64,000 bases of DNA, taken from NCBI GenBank assembly GCA_028768545.1, contig CP054838.1, positions 3,087,001 through 3,151,000 of the forward strand, in the 5' to 3' direction. This document shows positions 18,419 through 28,286 of the stretch, in pieces (within the stretch, counting starts at the first letter, position 1; every line of letters begins with the position of its first letter). A program made the position numbers and the translations under genes. Source of the DNA: Desulfobacter sp. Its GTDB lineage: Bacteria; Desulfobacterota; Desulfobacteria; Desulfobacterales; Desulfobacteraceae. The notes beneath the pieces were generated by a model. That model was not told the DNA's origin. It did not search any database and saw nothing but the letters and a program-made list of their open reading frames with translations.

Positions 18419-19784
18419 GGTTCATCAGAAAATCGCGTACCTGGACTGAGAAACATCACTGGGAAGGCAATAACACAGTAAGGATTTTTATGCTTGAAAT
18501 GATGGTGTGAACATGATCATGTTCTAATTTTTTTGTGTTATTCGCACAAAATCGGAGAATGAATTAATGTCCACAAGCTTCATATACCATGCCTTTGGCC
18601 TTCGTGACTACTTTTATAAAACAACGCGTTTCATCGGTGGAATAATCACTTTTGAACTCATACCAAAACCGGAGGCGGTAAAATGCCCGGAATGTAATTC
18701 CAGGTCCGTCACCAGGAAAGGGATTGTGACAAGAGATCTCAGAACAATACCGGTAGGTTCAAAACCCGTGATTCTCAGGACGGCTATCCAGAGAATTTGG
18801 TGTTCGTTCTGTCAATTTGTCCGGCAAATCAAACTATCCTTTGCCCAGGAGGGGAAAAGCTATACCCGGGCTTTTGAACGGTATGTCTTGGAGTTGTCTC
18901 AGTTCATGACAATCAAAGATATTGCCATCCATTTAAGGATCAGCTGGGATACGATAAAGCAGATCCAGAAAGAAGACCTGCTGAGGCGTTATCGAAATAT
19001 CCCCCTTGAGAAAGTCCGGCAGATTGCCATAGATGAAATTTCCATAGGGAAAGGGCATAAATACTTGACCATCGTGATGGATCTGGAATCCGGTAGAATT
19101 CTGCACGTGGGAGAAGGAAAAGGTGGTGAAGCTTTGAAATCTTTTTGGACAAAAGTGAAAATATCGAAAGCAAAAATCAAAGCCGTCAGCATCGATATGT
19201 CCCCGGCATACTTGAGTGCTGTTATTGAAAATCTTTCTGGTTCAGCAATTGTCTTTGACAGATTTCATGTTGTTAAATTGTTCAATGAGAAACTGTCGGA
19301 TTTCAGGCGAAAGCTCTACAACCTTCTTGCCAATACCGGGCAACAAAAACTTCTGAAGGGAGTCCGGTGGCTTTTGTTAAAAAATCCCGAAAACCTCAGT
19401 GATGACAAGAAGGAGGCCCAACGGTTAGAAGAAGCATTGAAAATAAATCAGCCGCTATTGGTAGTCTACTACATGAAAGAGGAACTCAGGCAAATATGGA
19501 ATCAAAAGAAAAAAGAAACAGCTGAAAAGATAGTCAGCAATTGGATCAATCTGGCCAATATTTCCAAAATTTCAATGTTGATGAAATTTGCCAAGACCTT
19601 GGCTGTGCACAGGCAAAGAATCCTTTCATACTATGATTACAGGATATCTACAGGTCCTTTAGAAGGGACAAATAACAAGATAAAAACCATGAAACGGAAA
19701 GCTTATGGATACAGGGATTCGGAGTTTTTCAGGTTGAAACTTTTGGACCTTCACAATAAAAGGTACGCATTAATCGGATGAACC
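18419..19784 (+). mobile_element. ISL3-family insertion sequence (copy 1)
   Basis: The 1366-bp element starts GGTTCATCAGAAAATCG and ends CGATTAATGCG-type inverted repeat ...GGATGAACC. It is flanked by TCCTTGCA on both sides and inserted into the M16 protease gene. A copy of identical length lies at 56449-57814. I noticed one base difference (G at 18626, A at 56656), silent in the transposase, so transposition was recent. Confidence 0.94.
18567..19781 (+). CDS. ISL3 family transposase
   Basis: This 404-aa protein has an N-terminal zinc ribbon (CPEC near residue 40, a second CxxC near 76) and an ISL3 DDE core: IDEISIGKGHKY (Asp), SIDMSPAYLSA (Asp), and GPLEGTNNKIKTMKRKAYG (Glu) near the C-terminus. 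GGAG lies before the ATG. It appears intact and its protein is identical to the copy at 56597-57811. Confidence 0.94.
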   Translation: MSTSFIYHAFGLRDYFYKTTRFIGGIITFELIPKPEAVKCPECNSRSVTRKGIVTRDLRTIPVGSKPVILRTAIQRIWCSFCQFVRQIKLSFAQEGKSYTRAFERYVLELSQFMTIKDIAIHLRISWDTIKQIQKEDLLRRYRNIPLEKVRQIAIDEISIGKGHKYLTIVMDLESGRILHVGEGKGGEALKSFWTKVKISKAKIKAVSIDMSPAYLSAVIENLSGSAIVFDRFHVVKLFNEKLSDFRRKLYNLLANTGQQKLLKGVRWLLLKNPENLSDDKKEAQRLEEALKINQPLLVVYYMKEELRQIWNQKKKETAEKIVSNWINLANISKISMLMKFAKTLAVHRQRILSYYDYRISTGPLEGTNNKIKTMKRKAYGYRDSEFFRLKLLDLHNKRYALIG

Positions 19785-19792
19785 TCCTTGCA
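19785..19792. repeat. Target-site duplication of ISL3 copy 1 (right)
   Basis: Exact copy of TCCTTGCA at 18411-18418. Confidence 0.92.
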
Positions 19793-21493
19793 TCTGTTGG
19801 GGGAAATTGGCCCACCCCTTTCCAAACACGGCTTTAAAGGAAAATTCTCCCTTTTTAAATTGGGTCGGCTTAAGGTTGATCCGAACATTATTTCCAAGGT
19901 CAATCTGCTTTATACCCAGCCCTTTAACATTTTCACGGCTCTGGATAAGATGAGCCTTGTTCACAGGTAGTTTAAGATAGGGGAAAGATTTGGGTTCGGC
20001 CTGTTCATAGGGATGGACCGCCTGGGACCGGCTTTGGTTAAACACATTGGCAATCTTTAGTTCAGGCCGATCTCCCGGGTCAGCATTTCCTGTTACCAAT
20101 ACCAGACAATGATCGTCAGGCCAGGATGACCTGAATCCCAGGTTCACCTCGTCCAAGGTCAAAGATTGAATATGGGAAAAGAGCAGATCCCGTTCCTGTC
20201 CGGGCGAAAGAAACAATCCTTTTTGGTTCAGCGTAGAAAGCAGGCTCTGGGAAATCTCATGACTTTTCCGGGTCGATGCCTTGGCCGCCTTGGCATCAAG
20301 CGAGGACAGGACATCAGCTTTGGCCCGGGCAAATTCCTGGGGTGAAAATCCGAATTCAAGGGCCTGGCGCAGGGAAGATTCCAACTGAGTTAAGGTGGAT
20401 TCCCAATGCTCCGGATCACAGGAGGCCTGGACCGCTGCAATCTTTAAATGCTTGAGGTAATTCCCTGAAAATACAGATGCGGAGGAAAAATCTCCAGACT
20501 GATCCCTGACCATCTTAGAAAGCCTGTTCTGATAAATAAGATTGCCGATATACTGGGTTGTCTCCTGTTTGAGGCTGTCTATGGTTTCAGGTTCAAACGG
20601 CTTATGAACCACACGCTCCATGGTGATCTGGGTGGTACCGGCCTCAGGCTCTCCATGATAAAAAAAACGTGTGCCCTTGTGGGGGGTCCATTTCACCTTT
20701 GGAACCGCCATGGACAGGTCCGACCGGGGCGCCAGCGAAGAAAAGGTGTGTTCTATCATGGTTTGGGCAAGCTTGATATCCATGTCCCCGACAATGACCA
20801 GAGCCATATTGTCAGGCCGATACCAATGATCGTAAAATCCTTTTAACAAGGTGCTGTCAGCAGACTCTATGATTTTCTTGAGCCCGATGGGCCAAACGGG
20901 ACCCCGGCAGTTCAAAGGCCAGCTCCTTTTTAAAGGTTCGGTAGGAAACAGAATCCCGTTCCCGTTTTTCAGCCAGAATAACCCCTCTTTCCCGGTCAAC
21001 CTCAGTCTCCAGAATAGATGCACCCTGGGCATAATCCTTGATGACCACAAAGGCATCTTCAAGATCTTTTTGACCTCCCTTTGGAAGGCTTAAATCATAG
21101 ATCGTGGAATAAAAAGAGGTCCTTGCATTGGCATCCGCACCAAAATCCATCCCAATGGACTGAAAATAGGTAATCAGCTCACCCGGTTTAAAATGCTCAG
21201 AACCGTTAAAGAGCATGTGCTCAAGAAAATGCGCCACCCCCTGCTCTTCATCGGTTTCATGGACAGATCCTGCAAATACATTCAAATGAATACTGACCCG
21301 TTCCTTGGGAGTCATATTTTCCATGATCAGGTATTGGAATCCATTGGGCAGCACCCCGTAGACCAGGGCCGGATCACTGGGTATTTGAAGCGCCAAACGA
21401 GGCTGGGTTGTTTTTTCCACGCAGGAAGAAACAAAGCCTGTTAAAAAAATCAGAAAAATAAATATATATAAGGGTCGTTTTTTCAAATCAAAA

Positions 21494-22943
21494 GAGGGCG
21501 TTCAAAATTCTGTGTCAGTTGAATGAAAGCTGATATACTCAGCTAAATAAGGAGAACTGACATGACCGAAGAAAACACCGAATTTGATTTTCAAAAAGCC
21601 CTTAAAGGCATCCAGGAAGGTAAACCCTTCACAGGTAAGGGCGGCGTCCTTACATCATTAATCAAAAATCTTGCTGAAGCTGCTCTTGAAGGAGAGTTGG
21701 AGTCCCATCTCGGGCAGGAAGTTTCTGCCAACCGCCGTAATGGAAAAAGCAAAAAGACCATTAAATCCCTGGATAGTAAATTTGAGCTGGAAACCCCGCG
21801 TGACAGGGCCGGAACCTTCTCTCCACAGATCGTCAAAAACATCAGACAACGCTCAGCGATGAAATTGAAAGAAAGATAATAGCCCTTTACGGCCTGGGCA
21901 TGAGTTATAATGATATGGCTTCCCATTTACAGGAAATCTATGGACTTGAGATTTCAAATGCCACTCTGAGCACCATTACCGATAAAATCATCCATACCGT
22001 CAAAGAATGGCAGGCCAGGCCGTTGGAAAATGTGTACCCAATCGTATGGCTTGATGCCATACATTATAAAGTACGAGAAAACGGAAAGGTCGGCAGCAAA
22101 GCCGTTTACACAATTCTTGGGGTGAATATCGAGGGCCGCAAAGAGGTTCTTGGGCTGTACATATCCGAGAATGAGGGTGCGAACTTCTGGCTGCAGGTGT
22201 TAACAGACCTTTCAAACCGAGGGGTAAAAGATATCCTGATTGCCTGTGTTGATGGTCTAAAAGGTTTTCCCGAGGCCATTGAGACCATATTCCCGGACAC
22301 AGAAGTTCAACTCTGCGTAGTCCACCAGATCCGAAATTCATTGAAATACGTTGGTTCCAAAAATAAAAAGGAATTTATGGCAGATCTAAAACGTGTTTAT
22401 AAAGCGGTCAATAAGGATCTGGCCGAAGAAGAACTGGATATCTTGGAAAATAAATGGAATGACAAATACCCGATTGTGATAAAATCCTGGCGGAACAACT
22501 GGGAACGCCTCAGTCATTTCTTTAAATATCCAGAAGAGATTCGACGGATAATATACACCACAAATACCATTGAGGCTGTGCATCGACAGTTTCGAAAACT
22601 GACCAAAACAAAGGGATCATTCCCGAACCAGGACAGCCTGTTAAAGCTGCTTTACATGGGGATCCAGAACGCCAGTAAAAAATGGACAATGCCGATTCAA
22701 AATTGGTCACTGACAATTTCCCAGTTGGCAATTTTCTTTGAAGGCCGGCTGGATAAAGAGCTGGGAATTTGATAGGGATTTATTTACAGATGGAAAAGAT
22801 GGTTCCAGGAACTCCACTCCAGCAAAAGTCAACTCCTCCGACGTGGCTGATTGAAGACCCATTCTCGGACCTGACTTTTACTTCCGCTGGCGCTGAGGCA
22901 GATCCGGGAACCGAAACCGTGACACAGAATTCTGAACATTCCC
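21494..22943 (+). mobile_element. IS256-family element (copy 1), transposase frameshifted
   Basis: The 1450-bp element starts GAGGGCGTTCAAAATTCTG and ends CAGAATTCTGAACATTCCC. It is one base shorter than copies 2 and 3. Flanks are AATCAAAA (left) and TTTTTTTG (right), so no target duplication is seen. The left side meets the M16 gene and the right side meets an IS3 fragment, which suggests a deletion or recombination at this copy. Confidence 0.9.
21562..22772 (+). pseudogene. IS256 family (mutator-type) transposase, frameshifted
   Basis: It is the same protein as the 403-aa copies at 39761-40972 and 60262-61473. A run of six A in the intact copies is five A here (about 21834-21838), which shifts the frame after QIVK. 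The 5' piece is 105 aa and the 3' piece, from an internal ATG at 21900, is 290 aa. The DDE motifs (WLDAIHYK, ACVDGLKG, NTIEAVHR) are all in the 3' piece but without the N-terminal DNA-binding part. Confidence 0.92.
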
Positions 22944-23395
22944 TTTTTTTGGGCTTCAATGATGAGTTCTGCCTGTTTTAACTTATGCTCTAATTTAGAT
23001 TTTTCTTTTTGAAGTCTGGCGACCTCTGTTGCCAATGGGTTCTTCTCTTTGGATTTCCTCCCTCGTTTTCGAGGTGCCATGGCGTTGAGAAGTCCTTTAT
23101 CCCGGGCTTTGCGCCAATCGGCCAAATTTGAAGAATAGAGGCCCTCTCTTCGAAGGATCCTACCTATTCCTCCGGATTCATTGCAGTTTTCAACCTCTTG
23201 GAGAATACGCAGTTTATAAGAAGCAGTGAAATTACGCCGGGGCTTTTTCTCAGGAACTTCAGGATCAGGGATTGAATCCTGTCCCCCCAAGGAGGCACCA
23301 ATTCCAGTCGCCCTATGGGCTCCTTCCATTGGTGCCTCCTTGGGGGCTGCCTGTTTTTCGGACTCTGGTAGTGGGTTCATTTTTATCGGTTTCAT
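22944..23395 (-). pseudogene. IS3-family transposase OrfA, C-terminus lost
   Basis: The remaining 151 residues show an unusual Pro/Ala-rich N-terminal extension (1-50), a helix-turn-helix region (RRNFTASYKLRILQEVENC to YSSNLADWRKARDKG) and a heptad leucine-zipper region (VARLQKEKSKLEHKLKQAE) before the junction with IS256. OrfA of IS3 elements binds the terminal repeats. Without OrfB no transposase is formed. Confidence 0.7.
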
Positions 23396-23467
23396 ATAAG
23401 TATTGCCTTACCCGCCCTACACTAATTTATCAAGGGGTAAGTGTCTCACTTATATTGTTACAGAGGG
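22944..23467 (-). mobile_element. IS3-family element fragment (5' end and OrfA)
   Basis: A leader reading TGTAACAATATAAGTGAGAC (minus strand, about 23440-23460) looks like an IS3-type terminal end, followed by orfA. OrfB is absent because IS256 copy 1 cuts the element at 22943. On its other side it directly abuts a truncated ISAs1. Confidence 0.65.
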
Positions 23468-23729
23468 CTTTTGGTTTTTACACTCCCTTTAAATGTCTTA
23501 TTGTTCCGTAATAAATTTAATGCAATGTGCCGAATCGCTGCAAAATTCTCAGGAGAGTTCCCCTTTCTGACTCTGCTTTCGTCTTCACGGAACGCAATAT
23601 CCAATACCCAATGCACTGAATTTTCAATTCCCCAATGCCTCCTGACAGCATTACTAAAAATATTGGGGTCGCTATCCAGGCTCGATATATAATATCGCTT
23701 TTCATGACTGATCTGGCCGTCCATTTCCC

Positions 23730-23738
23730 GGGTGGATT
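23730..23738. repeat. Target-site duplication of IS4 copy 1 (left)
   Basis: GGGTGGATT, repeated at 25049-25057. The intact ISAs1 copy has this sequence once (minus strand, near 7243-7251). Confidence 0.88.
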
Positions 23739-25048
23739 CAGTAGTGTCCGGTTAGGTTGTTGCATATAAAAAGCATCTAAAATCATTGAAAAAACAGTCG
23801 GTTTTGTGTTGACAAATGTGCGTAAAAATTTTTGTGCGCCTTGAAAACTTAACTCAAGGAGCTCAAATGACGCACATCTCAGTCCCTAAAAAACAACTAC
23901 GGTCCCTGAACTTTGACAATTTCAGGTGCCCTCTGATAAAGTCACTTTCAAAAGCACCGGAATTACAATCTCGAGGAGACCGCCCTTTAAAAATGACATT
24001 CGAAGACCAGATAAATGCTTTGGTTTATTTCCATCTTCAGGAGCACAAGTCTGCCCGACATTTAATTCAGGATCTCAAGGAGAATGTTTTTGCTAAAGAA
24101 AATATTGCGCCAGACGGTGGTATCAGCCGTAGTAGTTTCTGTGAAGCCATCAATCACAGGGGACTCGAACAACTGCAATTTATCTTTGAGGATCTTTATA
24201 AACAGGCTCTTGAGTGTCATCCGGGTGAACACGCCGAGTTAGGAGAGTTGGTTTCCATTGACGGTAGTCTCATAAATGCAGTCCTTTCAATGCACTGGGC
24301 GAACTACAGAAAAGGAAGTAAAAAAGCCAAAGTAGATTGCGGATTTGACATTAATCACGGAATCCCAAACAAAATCTTTTTGACTGAAGGCAACGGCGCT
24401 GAACGCACTTTTGTTCCCAAAATACTTTCCAAAGGGCAAACAGGTGTTATGGATCGTGGATATCAATCCCATAAAGAATTTGACCTGCTTCAGGAGCAAG
24501 GCAAACATTTTGTCTGCCGTATAAAAACCAGGACAACAAGAACAATTATTGATAACCACGAGACCCCTTCCGACAGCTACATTTTTTATGATGCACTGGT
24601 TAAACTTGGTACTCGAATCAAAACCAGACGAAAAGGCCTGTTCGGGTTGTTGGCTATAAAATTGCTGGCGTCAAATACTATGTGGCAACTGACAGGCATG
24701 ATTTAACAGCGGAACAAATAGCAACAATTTATAAACTCCGGTGGACCATTGAGGATTTTTTCAAATGGTGGAAAGAACATCTGAAGGTATATCATCTCAT
24801 TGCCCGCAGTGAATACGGCCTTATGGTTCAGATTCTTGGCGGCCTTATCACTTACCTGTTACTGGCAATCCATTGCCAAAAACAGTTTAATGAAAAGGTC
24901 ACGATCAAAAGAGTTCGGCAGCTGCGAACCGCCATTCTAAATGACCTGTTTGGCTGCGAGGAGCAGGGCTCTCATAGTTCAAACAGGGACAATATTGTCA
25001 AAGATCAAAAAATTATTGAGCAAGCAAAAACCTAACCGGACATCACTG
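23739..25048 (+). mobile_element. IS4-family element (copy 1), transposase frameshifted
   Basis: The 1310-bp element starts CAGTAGTGTCCGGTTAGGTT and ends AACCTAACCGGACATCACTG. It is flanked by a 9-bp duplication and inserted in ISAs1 copy 2. It is one base shorter than copy 2 of this element (33035-34345). Confidence 0.93.
23867..25035 (+). pseudogene. IS4 family transposase, frameshifted
   Basis: It is the same 389-aa protein as at 33048-34217. One C is missing in GGTACTC-GAATC (near 24612-24615; the intact copy reads GGTACTCCGAATC), which shifts the frame after DALVKLGT. The downstream part, including the YREK signature (YKLRWTIEDFFKWWKEHLK), is in another frame (24682-25035). Confidence 0.9.
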
Positions 25049-25057
25049 GGGTGGATT
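25049..25057. repeat. Target-site duplication of IS4 copy 1 (right)
   Basis: Copy of GGGTGGATT at 23730-23738. Confidence 0.88.
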
Positions 25058-26136
25058 CAATCATTCCAATACTTTTCAAACCTTTCCAACTTTTTTTATC
25101 TTCAAACCAATCAATATCAGAGGTTATCACAGCCCTGCGCGTTTCGACTCGACCGTGCCCTCCGTCAACACTGGTCTGTTCATTAAACTGGTACCCCTGA
25201 TTTTTCATTTCTTCCATTTTATTGAAAAAAAGTACCGCTTCATCATGCAAGGTTTTATGATTTTCTTTCAGGGCAAGGACATAGTCACACCCTTTGTTTA
25301 TTATGGTTTCAGCGATTTTCTTTTGAGTGCCCATGGCATCAATGGTTATAATGCAGCCCGAGATATCTAAAAGTTTTAAAAGATTTGGAATGGCCGTAAT
25401 TTCATTTGATTTTTCTTCGGTTTTTAATTGCCCTAAAACCACTTTATTAGACGAAGCCCACGCACTGATCATATGAATGGCTTTCTTATCATTGGAGGTA
25501 TCGTGTGAACGCCTTAGAGTTTTGCCGTCGATTGCAATGACTTGACCTTTGGTCATCTTTGCAACCGACTGAACCCAGTGCATAAAACTGCTCTGAAATT
25601 CATTCGGGTTCATCCTTTCAAAAATTCTGCCAAAGGTCTCATGGGAGGGTATCCCATGGGGAAGGCTTAGAAATTTTGACAACCACCTTTTTTTCTTTTT
25701 GCCAAAGTTTTCAATTTGCTCATAAGTGTCTGCGCCAGCAACTACCGCACAAATTGCGATGATGACGACATCAATTAAATTATGAAGCTTATTGTGGTGT
25801 ATGGGGTCCTGAATATTGTCAAAAAAAGTTTCAAGAGATTTTTTTTCGTTCATTGGCAACTCCTTGTGTTTATTGCCATATATATCGTATCTGTGCAGCG
25901 ATGTCTAGGAAAATTTTGTTCGATGCTCATATACTATAACAAGCCAGGAGAGCCAGGCTGGGATAGGGTGAAGGGGGTGGAGTGGCGTAAATGAGCGGCC
26001 CGCCAGGACGGCATAGGTCCGATCATTTCCGCTTCTTAAGCGGTCAGGACGACCGCTTAAGATTTAACGGAATCCCCCTCACCTATTCCAGCCGGGTAAG
26101 GACGAATCTTAATAAAAGTTACATGCGATGACCCTG

Positions 26137-26340
26137 GTATCCTTGTCCTATTGACCAGTTAAAAATACAAAAATTTAGAAAACTGGGAATACCTCTGCAA
26201 TAGAGAATAAAAGGTTAGGCGTCGTCATTAGCACGATGTGCACATGGGTTAAGTGATTGGTTATAGATCAATTGGCTATTTTTCTTTAGAAACATTAACT
26301 TGTTAATCAGCGTGCAATGATGACCCCTTTATAAGGAAAT
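26137..26340. other. Non-coding stretch between ISAs1 copy 2 and IS21 remnant
   Basis: This AT-rich stretch shows no credible coding frame, RNA gene or hairpin. The 10 bases after the ISAs1 end (GTATCCTTGT) have no partner at the truncated other end. Confidence 0.4.
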
Positions 26341-26745
26341 TAGCGTCGAAAATTGCCCCCCCCTGATATACATCTTCCATAAAATTTTTCATGGAGGACA
26401 GGAGATGTTAATAGCGGAAACGATAACGTAAATTCGGCGGTATTATTTTGTAGAGAAGCGGAGCATCAAAAAGATAAGCAGAGACCTGAACATATCCAGA
26501 AACACAGCCCGCAAAGTTATCCGAAGCGGCAAAACCAAACATGAGTATACAAGGGAAAATCAACCTATTCCCGGTTGGGTCCCTATCTTAAAAGTTTGGA
26601 TGAAGAATTAGAACGAGACTGGCAAAGGCCGAAAAAGAGAAGAATTACAGCGATGCGGCTGTATGAATTTTTAAGGGACCATGACTATGAGAGCAGTTAT
26701 GACAGTGTCCAAAGATATGTTCGTCGGTGGCGCCAGGAAAAAAAC
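26341..26745 (+). mobile_element. Degenerate IS21-family remnant (IstA N-terminus)
   Basis: From an ATG at 26405, with GGAGGACAGGAG before it, the frame resembles the start of IS21 IstA: a helix-turn-helix stretch SIKKISRDLNISRNTARKVI, then (after a frameshift near 26575) LERDWQRPKKRRITAMRLYE and YDSVQRYVRRWRQEK. A TAA lies early in the frame (codon 9). The element stops at about 26745, and IstB is absent. It is dead. Confidence 0.6.
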
Positions 26746-28006
26746 AGGCAAGCCCCCCTCGGAAGACGAACAAAAACAAATTGCAGCATTACGGTTCATT
26801 GTTATCACTGCAAAATCCAATGTCATTTCAGAACAAGATAAGATCAGAGAATTGAAGACAGGTAAATACAATAGAAGTGAAACCCCCTTTGATACCATGG
26901 CCCGCATCCAGTTTAGGCAGAATATTGAAAAAATATCAGACGAATTGAAACCCTTGAAACACAAGAAGAGCTGGCAGAAAAATACATTGAATTTTTGCCC
27001 AAAGCAGACCGGGATCAGGCAAAAAGAACCCTTCAAAAGATCAGGAATGAATCTCCTGATGACATTAATAAATTTTTAAAACTCAATGCCGCATTGAAAA
27101 ACAAGTGGCATGGACGAGTGGAGGCAAAAATCGCTAAAATGGATGAAGATCTGGCCTGGAAAGATGCACAGGTCAGTGCGCTGGAGAATATTAAAATGGG
27201 AGCTGATGTGGGTATGCTTGCCTGCATCCCCAGGCTGTCGCTTTGACCTATCAGTTTGCCACGGGCTGGGCTGAAAAAGATCTTCTCAACGGGGTCAAGC
27301 AATCGGTATCCATGTATTCAGATGCGGTTGATATTGCCAGGACGGATGGTATGGTGCAGCAAAAGCAGGGGGATTTTCTCTGGTCATGAATAAAGGTCTT
27401 CCCTTTCTTGTGGGTAAAATGGGCAAAGGAACTGATGGCCTGCCCGGCTCAAAAATCGGAAAGGCGTCTGACTCGGTTTCCAACGCTGCCAAAAAAGCCG
27501 ATGTTGTAAAACCCAATATCGTGGTTGGAAAACCGAAAACTAAAGTTGCCCTGCCAAAAGTAGATGATGTTAAATTGTATAAAGCAGAACTTGACACTGC
27601 TGAAAAACAGGTTAAAGGATTTGTATCAGATTATCATAATTGGAAAAAAGGAATAAACAAGGGGCTTGCTGAAGAGGAGATCAAGCAGCTTCATAAAAAA
27701 GTAATTGCGTCAACCTCAGCCATTAATGCAAATCCAACGGCCAAGGGATATTTAAAATATAAGGCCCCGCCGGCAACCGGGCGGTTCTTTGACAAATCAT
27801 TGGATCAGGTCCACGCCAATGCGAGGCAACAATACTATAAGACCATGAAATATGCCGGATACAGTGATCATGAAATATTTGCAATCCGGAATGCGGCAAG
27901 TTCTGGTTCCACAGGAATGGATTTTGACCAGGCTTTAAAAGAGCAGCCAGATTATCTTCCGTTTAAAAATAAAGATGGGTCGATATCCAAAAAACGCAAT
28001 ATCTGA
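26739..28006 (+). pseudogene. Remnant of a large gene, possible secreted effector/toxin C-terminus
   Basis: Three or four consecutive frames read like one decayed protein: KTGKPPSEDEQKQIAALRF (frame from 26739), RIETLETQEELAEKYIEFLP (from about 26940), TYQFATGWAEKDLLNGVKQS (from about 27238) and the final 206-aa frame 27386-28006. At least three frameshifts separate them. The middle has a Gly/Ala-rich hydrophobic stretch. The last 60 residues (around HANARQQYYKTMKYAG and MDFDQAL) look like a compact C-terminal domain. The layout recalls effectors or polymorphic toxins of contractile secretion systems, but I recognise no family, and no VgrG, PAAR or immunity gene is adjacent. Confidence 0.45.
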
Positions 28007-28226
28007 CATGACACAATCTCTTTTTATGTAAATAAAAACCCATCGTTTTTCATGGTGCCCTATTTTATCCATTTGGGTTAAACAAACACGATTGATATTA
28101 TCTCTTGGACGTTTTAAATTGCCCCAGGCGCCTATTATACCATATGGGTTGTCCTTTTTTGACCCTCACGAGAAAAATATAGATCACGAATTTGAAAACC
28201 GTTCAATTGTTTATATAATTCATACT
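28007..28226. other. Intergenic region before the sigma-54 activator
   Basis: This AT-rich spacer holds no coding frame. It marks the change from decayed IS-rich DNA to the intact stress island. Confidence 0.4.
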
Positions 28227-28255
28227 TTGACAAAATATAGATAATTTTCTATTAA
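28227..28255 (+). promoter_or_regulatory. Possible sigma-70 promoter of the activator gene
   Basis: TTGACA (28227-28232), a 17-base spacer and TATTAA (28250-28255) lie about 31 bases before the activator ATG. The -35 is perfect and the -10 matches four of six. Confidence 0.4.
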
Positions 28256-28286
28256 TAAAAATCTGAAAATCTTTTAGGATACATGA

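Larger units (their letters stand above)
17292..21486 (-). pseudogene. M16 (insulinase/PqqL-like) zinc protease, disrupted
   Basis: Reassembled, this encodes a roughly 930-aa periplasmic lipoprotein metalloprotease with tandem M16 domains. The 5' part has a lipobox ending at Cys22 (GFVSSC) and the inverted zinc motif HFLEH at 86-90. Three lesions are visible. A frameshift near 20885 separates FELPGSRLAHR from PIGLKKIIES. An ISL3 element (18419-19784) lies after PQQMQG; without it the frame continues as LTPLVESAVGQ. IS256 copy 1 begins 7 bp before the present TTG start (21484-21486), so the native start and promoter are missing. Pieces correspond to 20857-21486, 19785-20890 and 17292-18418. 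No intact enzyme can be made. Confidence 0.88.
23468..25853 (-). pseudogene. ISAs1 transposase, split by IS4 and 3'-truncated
   Basis: The N-terminal part (25853 down to 25049, through GMIES) and the C-terminal part (23738 down to 23468, MDGQISHEKRYY to SVKTK) are the two halves of the protein encoded at 6445-7563. Sequence is nearly identical apart from a few substitutions. The last roughly 20 residues are lost at the IS3 junction. Confidence 0.9.
23468..26136 (-). mobile_element. ISAs1-family element (copy 2), truncated and interrupted by IS4
   Basis: In the opposite orientation to copy 1, this retains the complete 5' terminus (ending GTTACATGCGATGACCCTG at 26136) and the gene, but it ends at 23468 just after the codons for SVKTK. 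The right terminal repeat is therefore missing. An IS4 element (23739-25048) splits the transposase gene. Confidence 0.9.
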
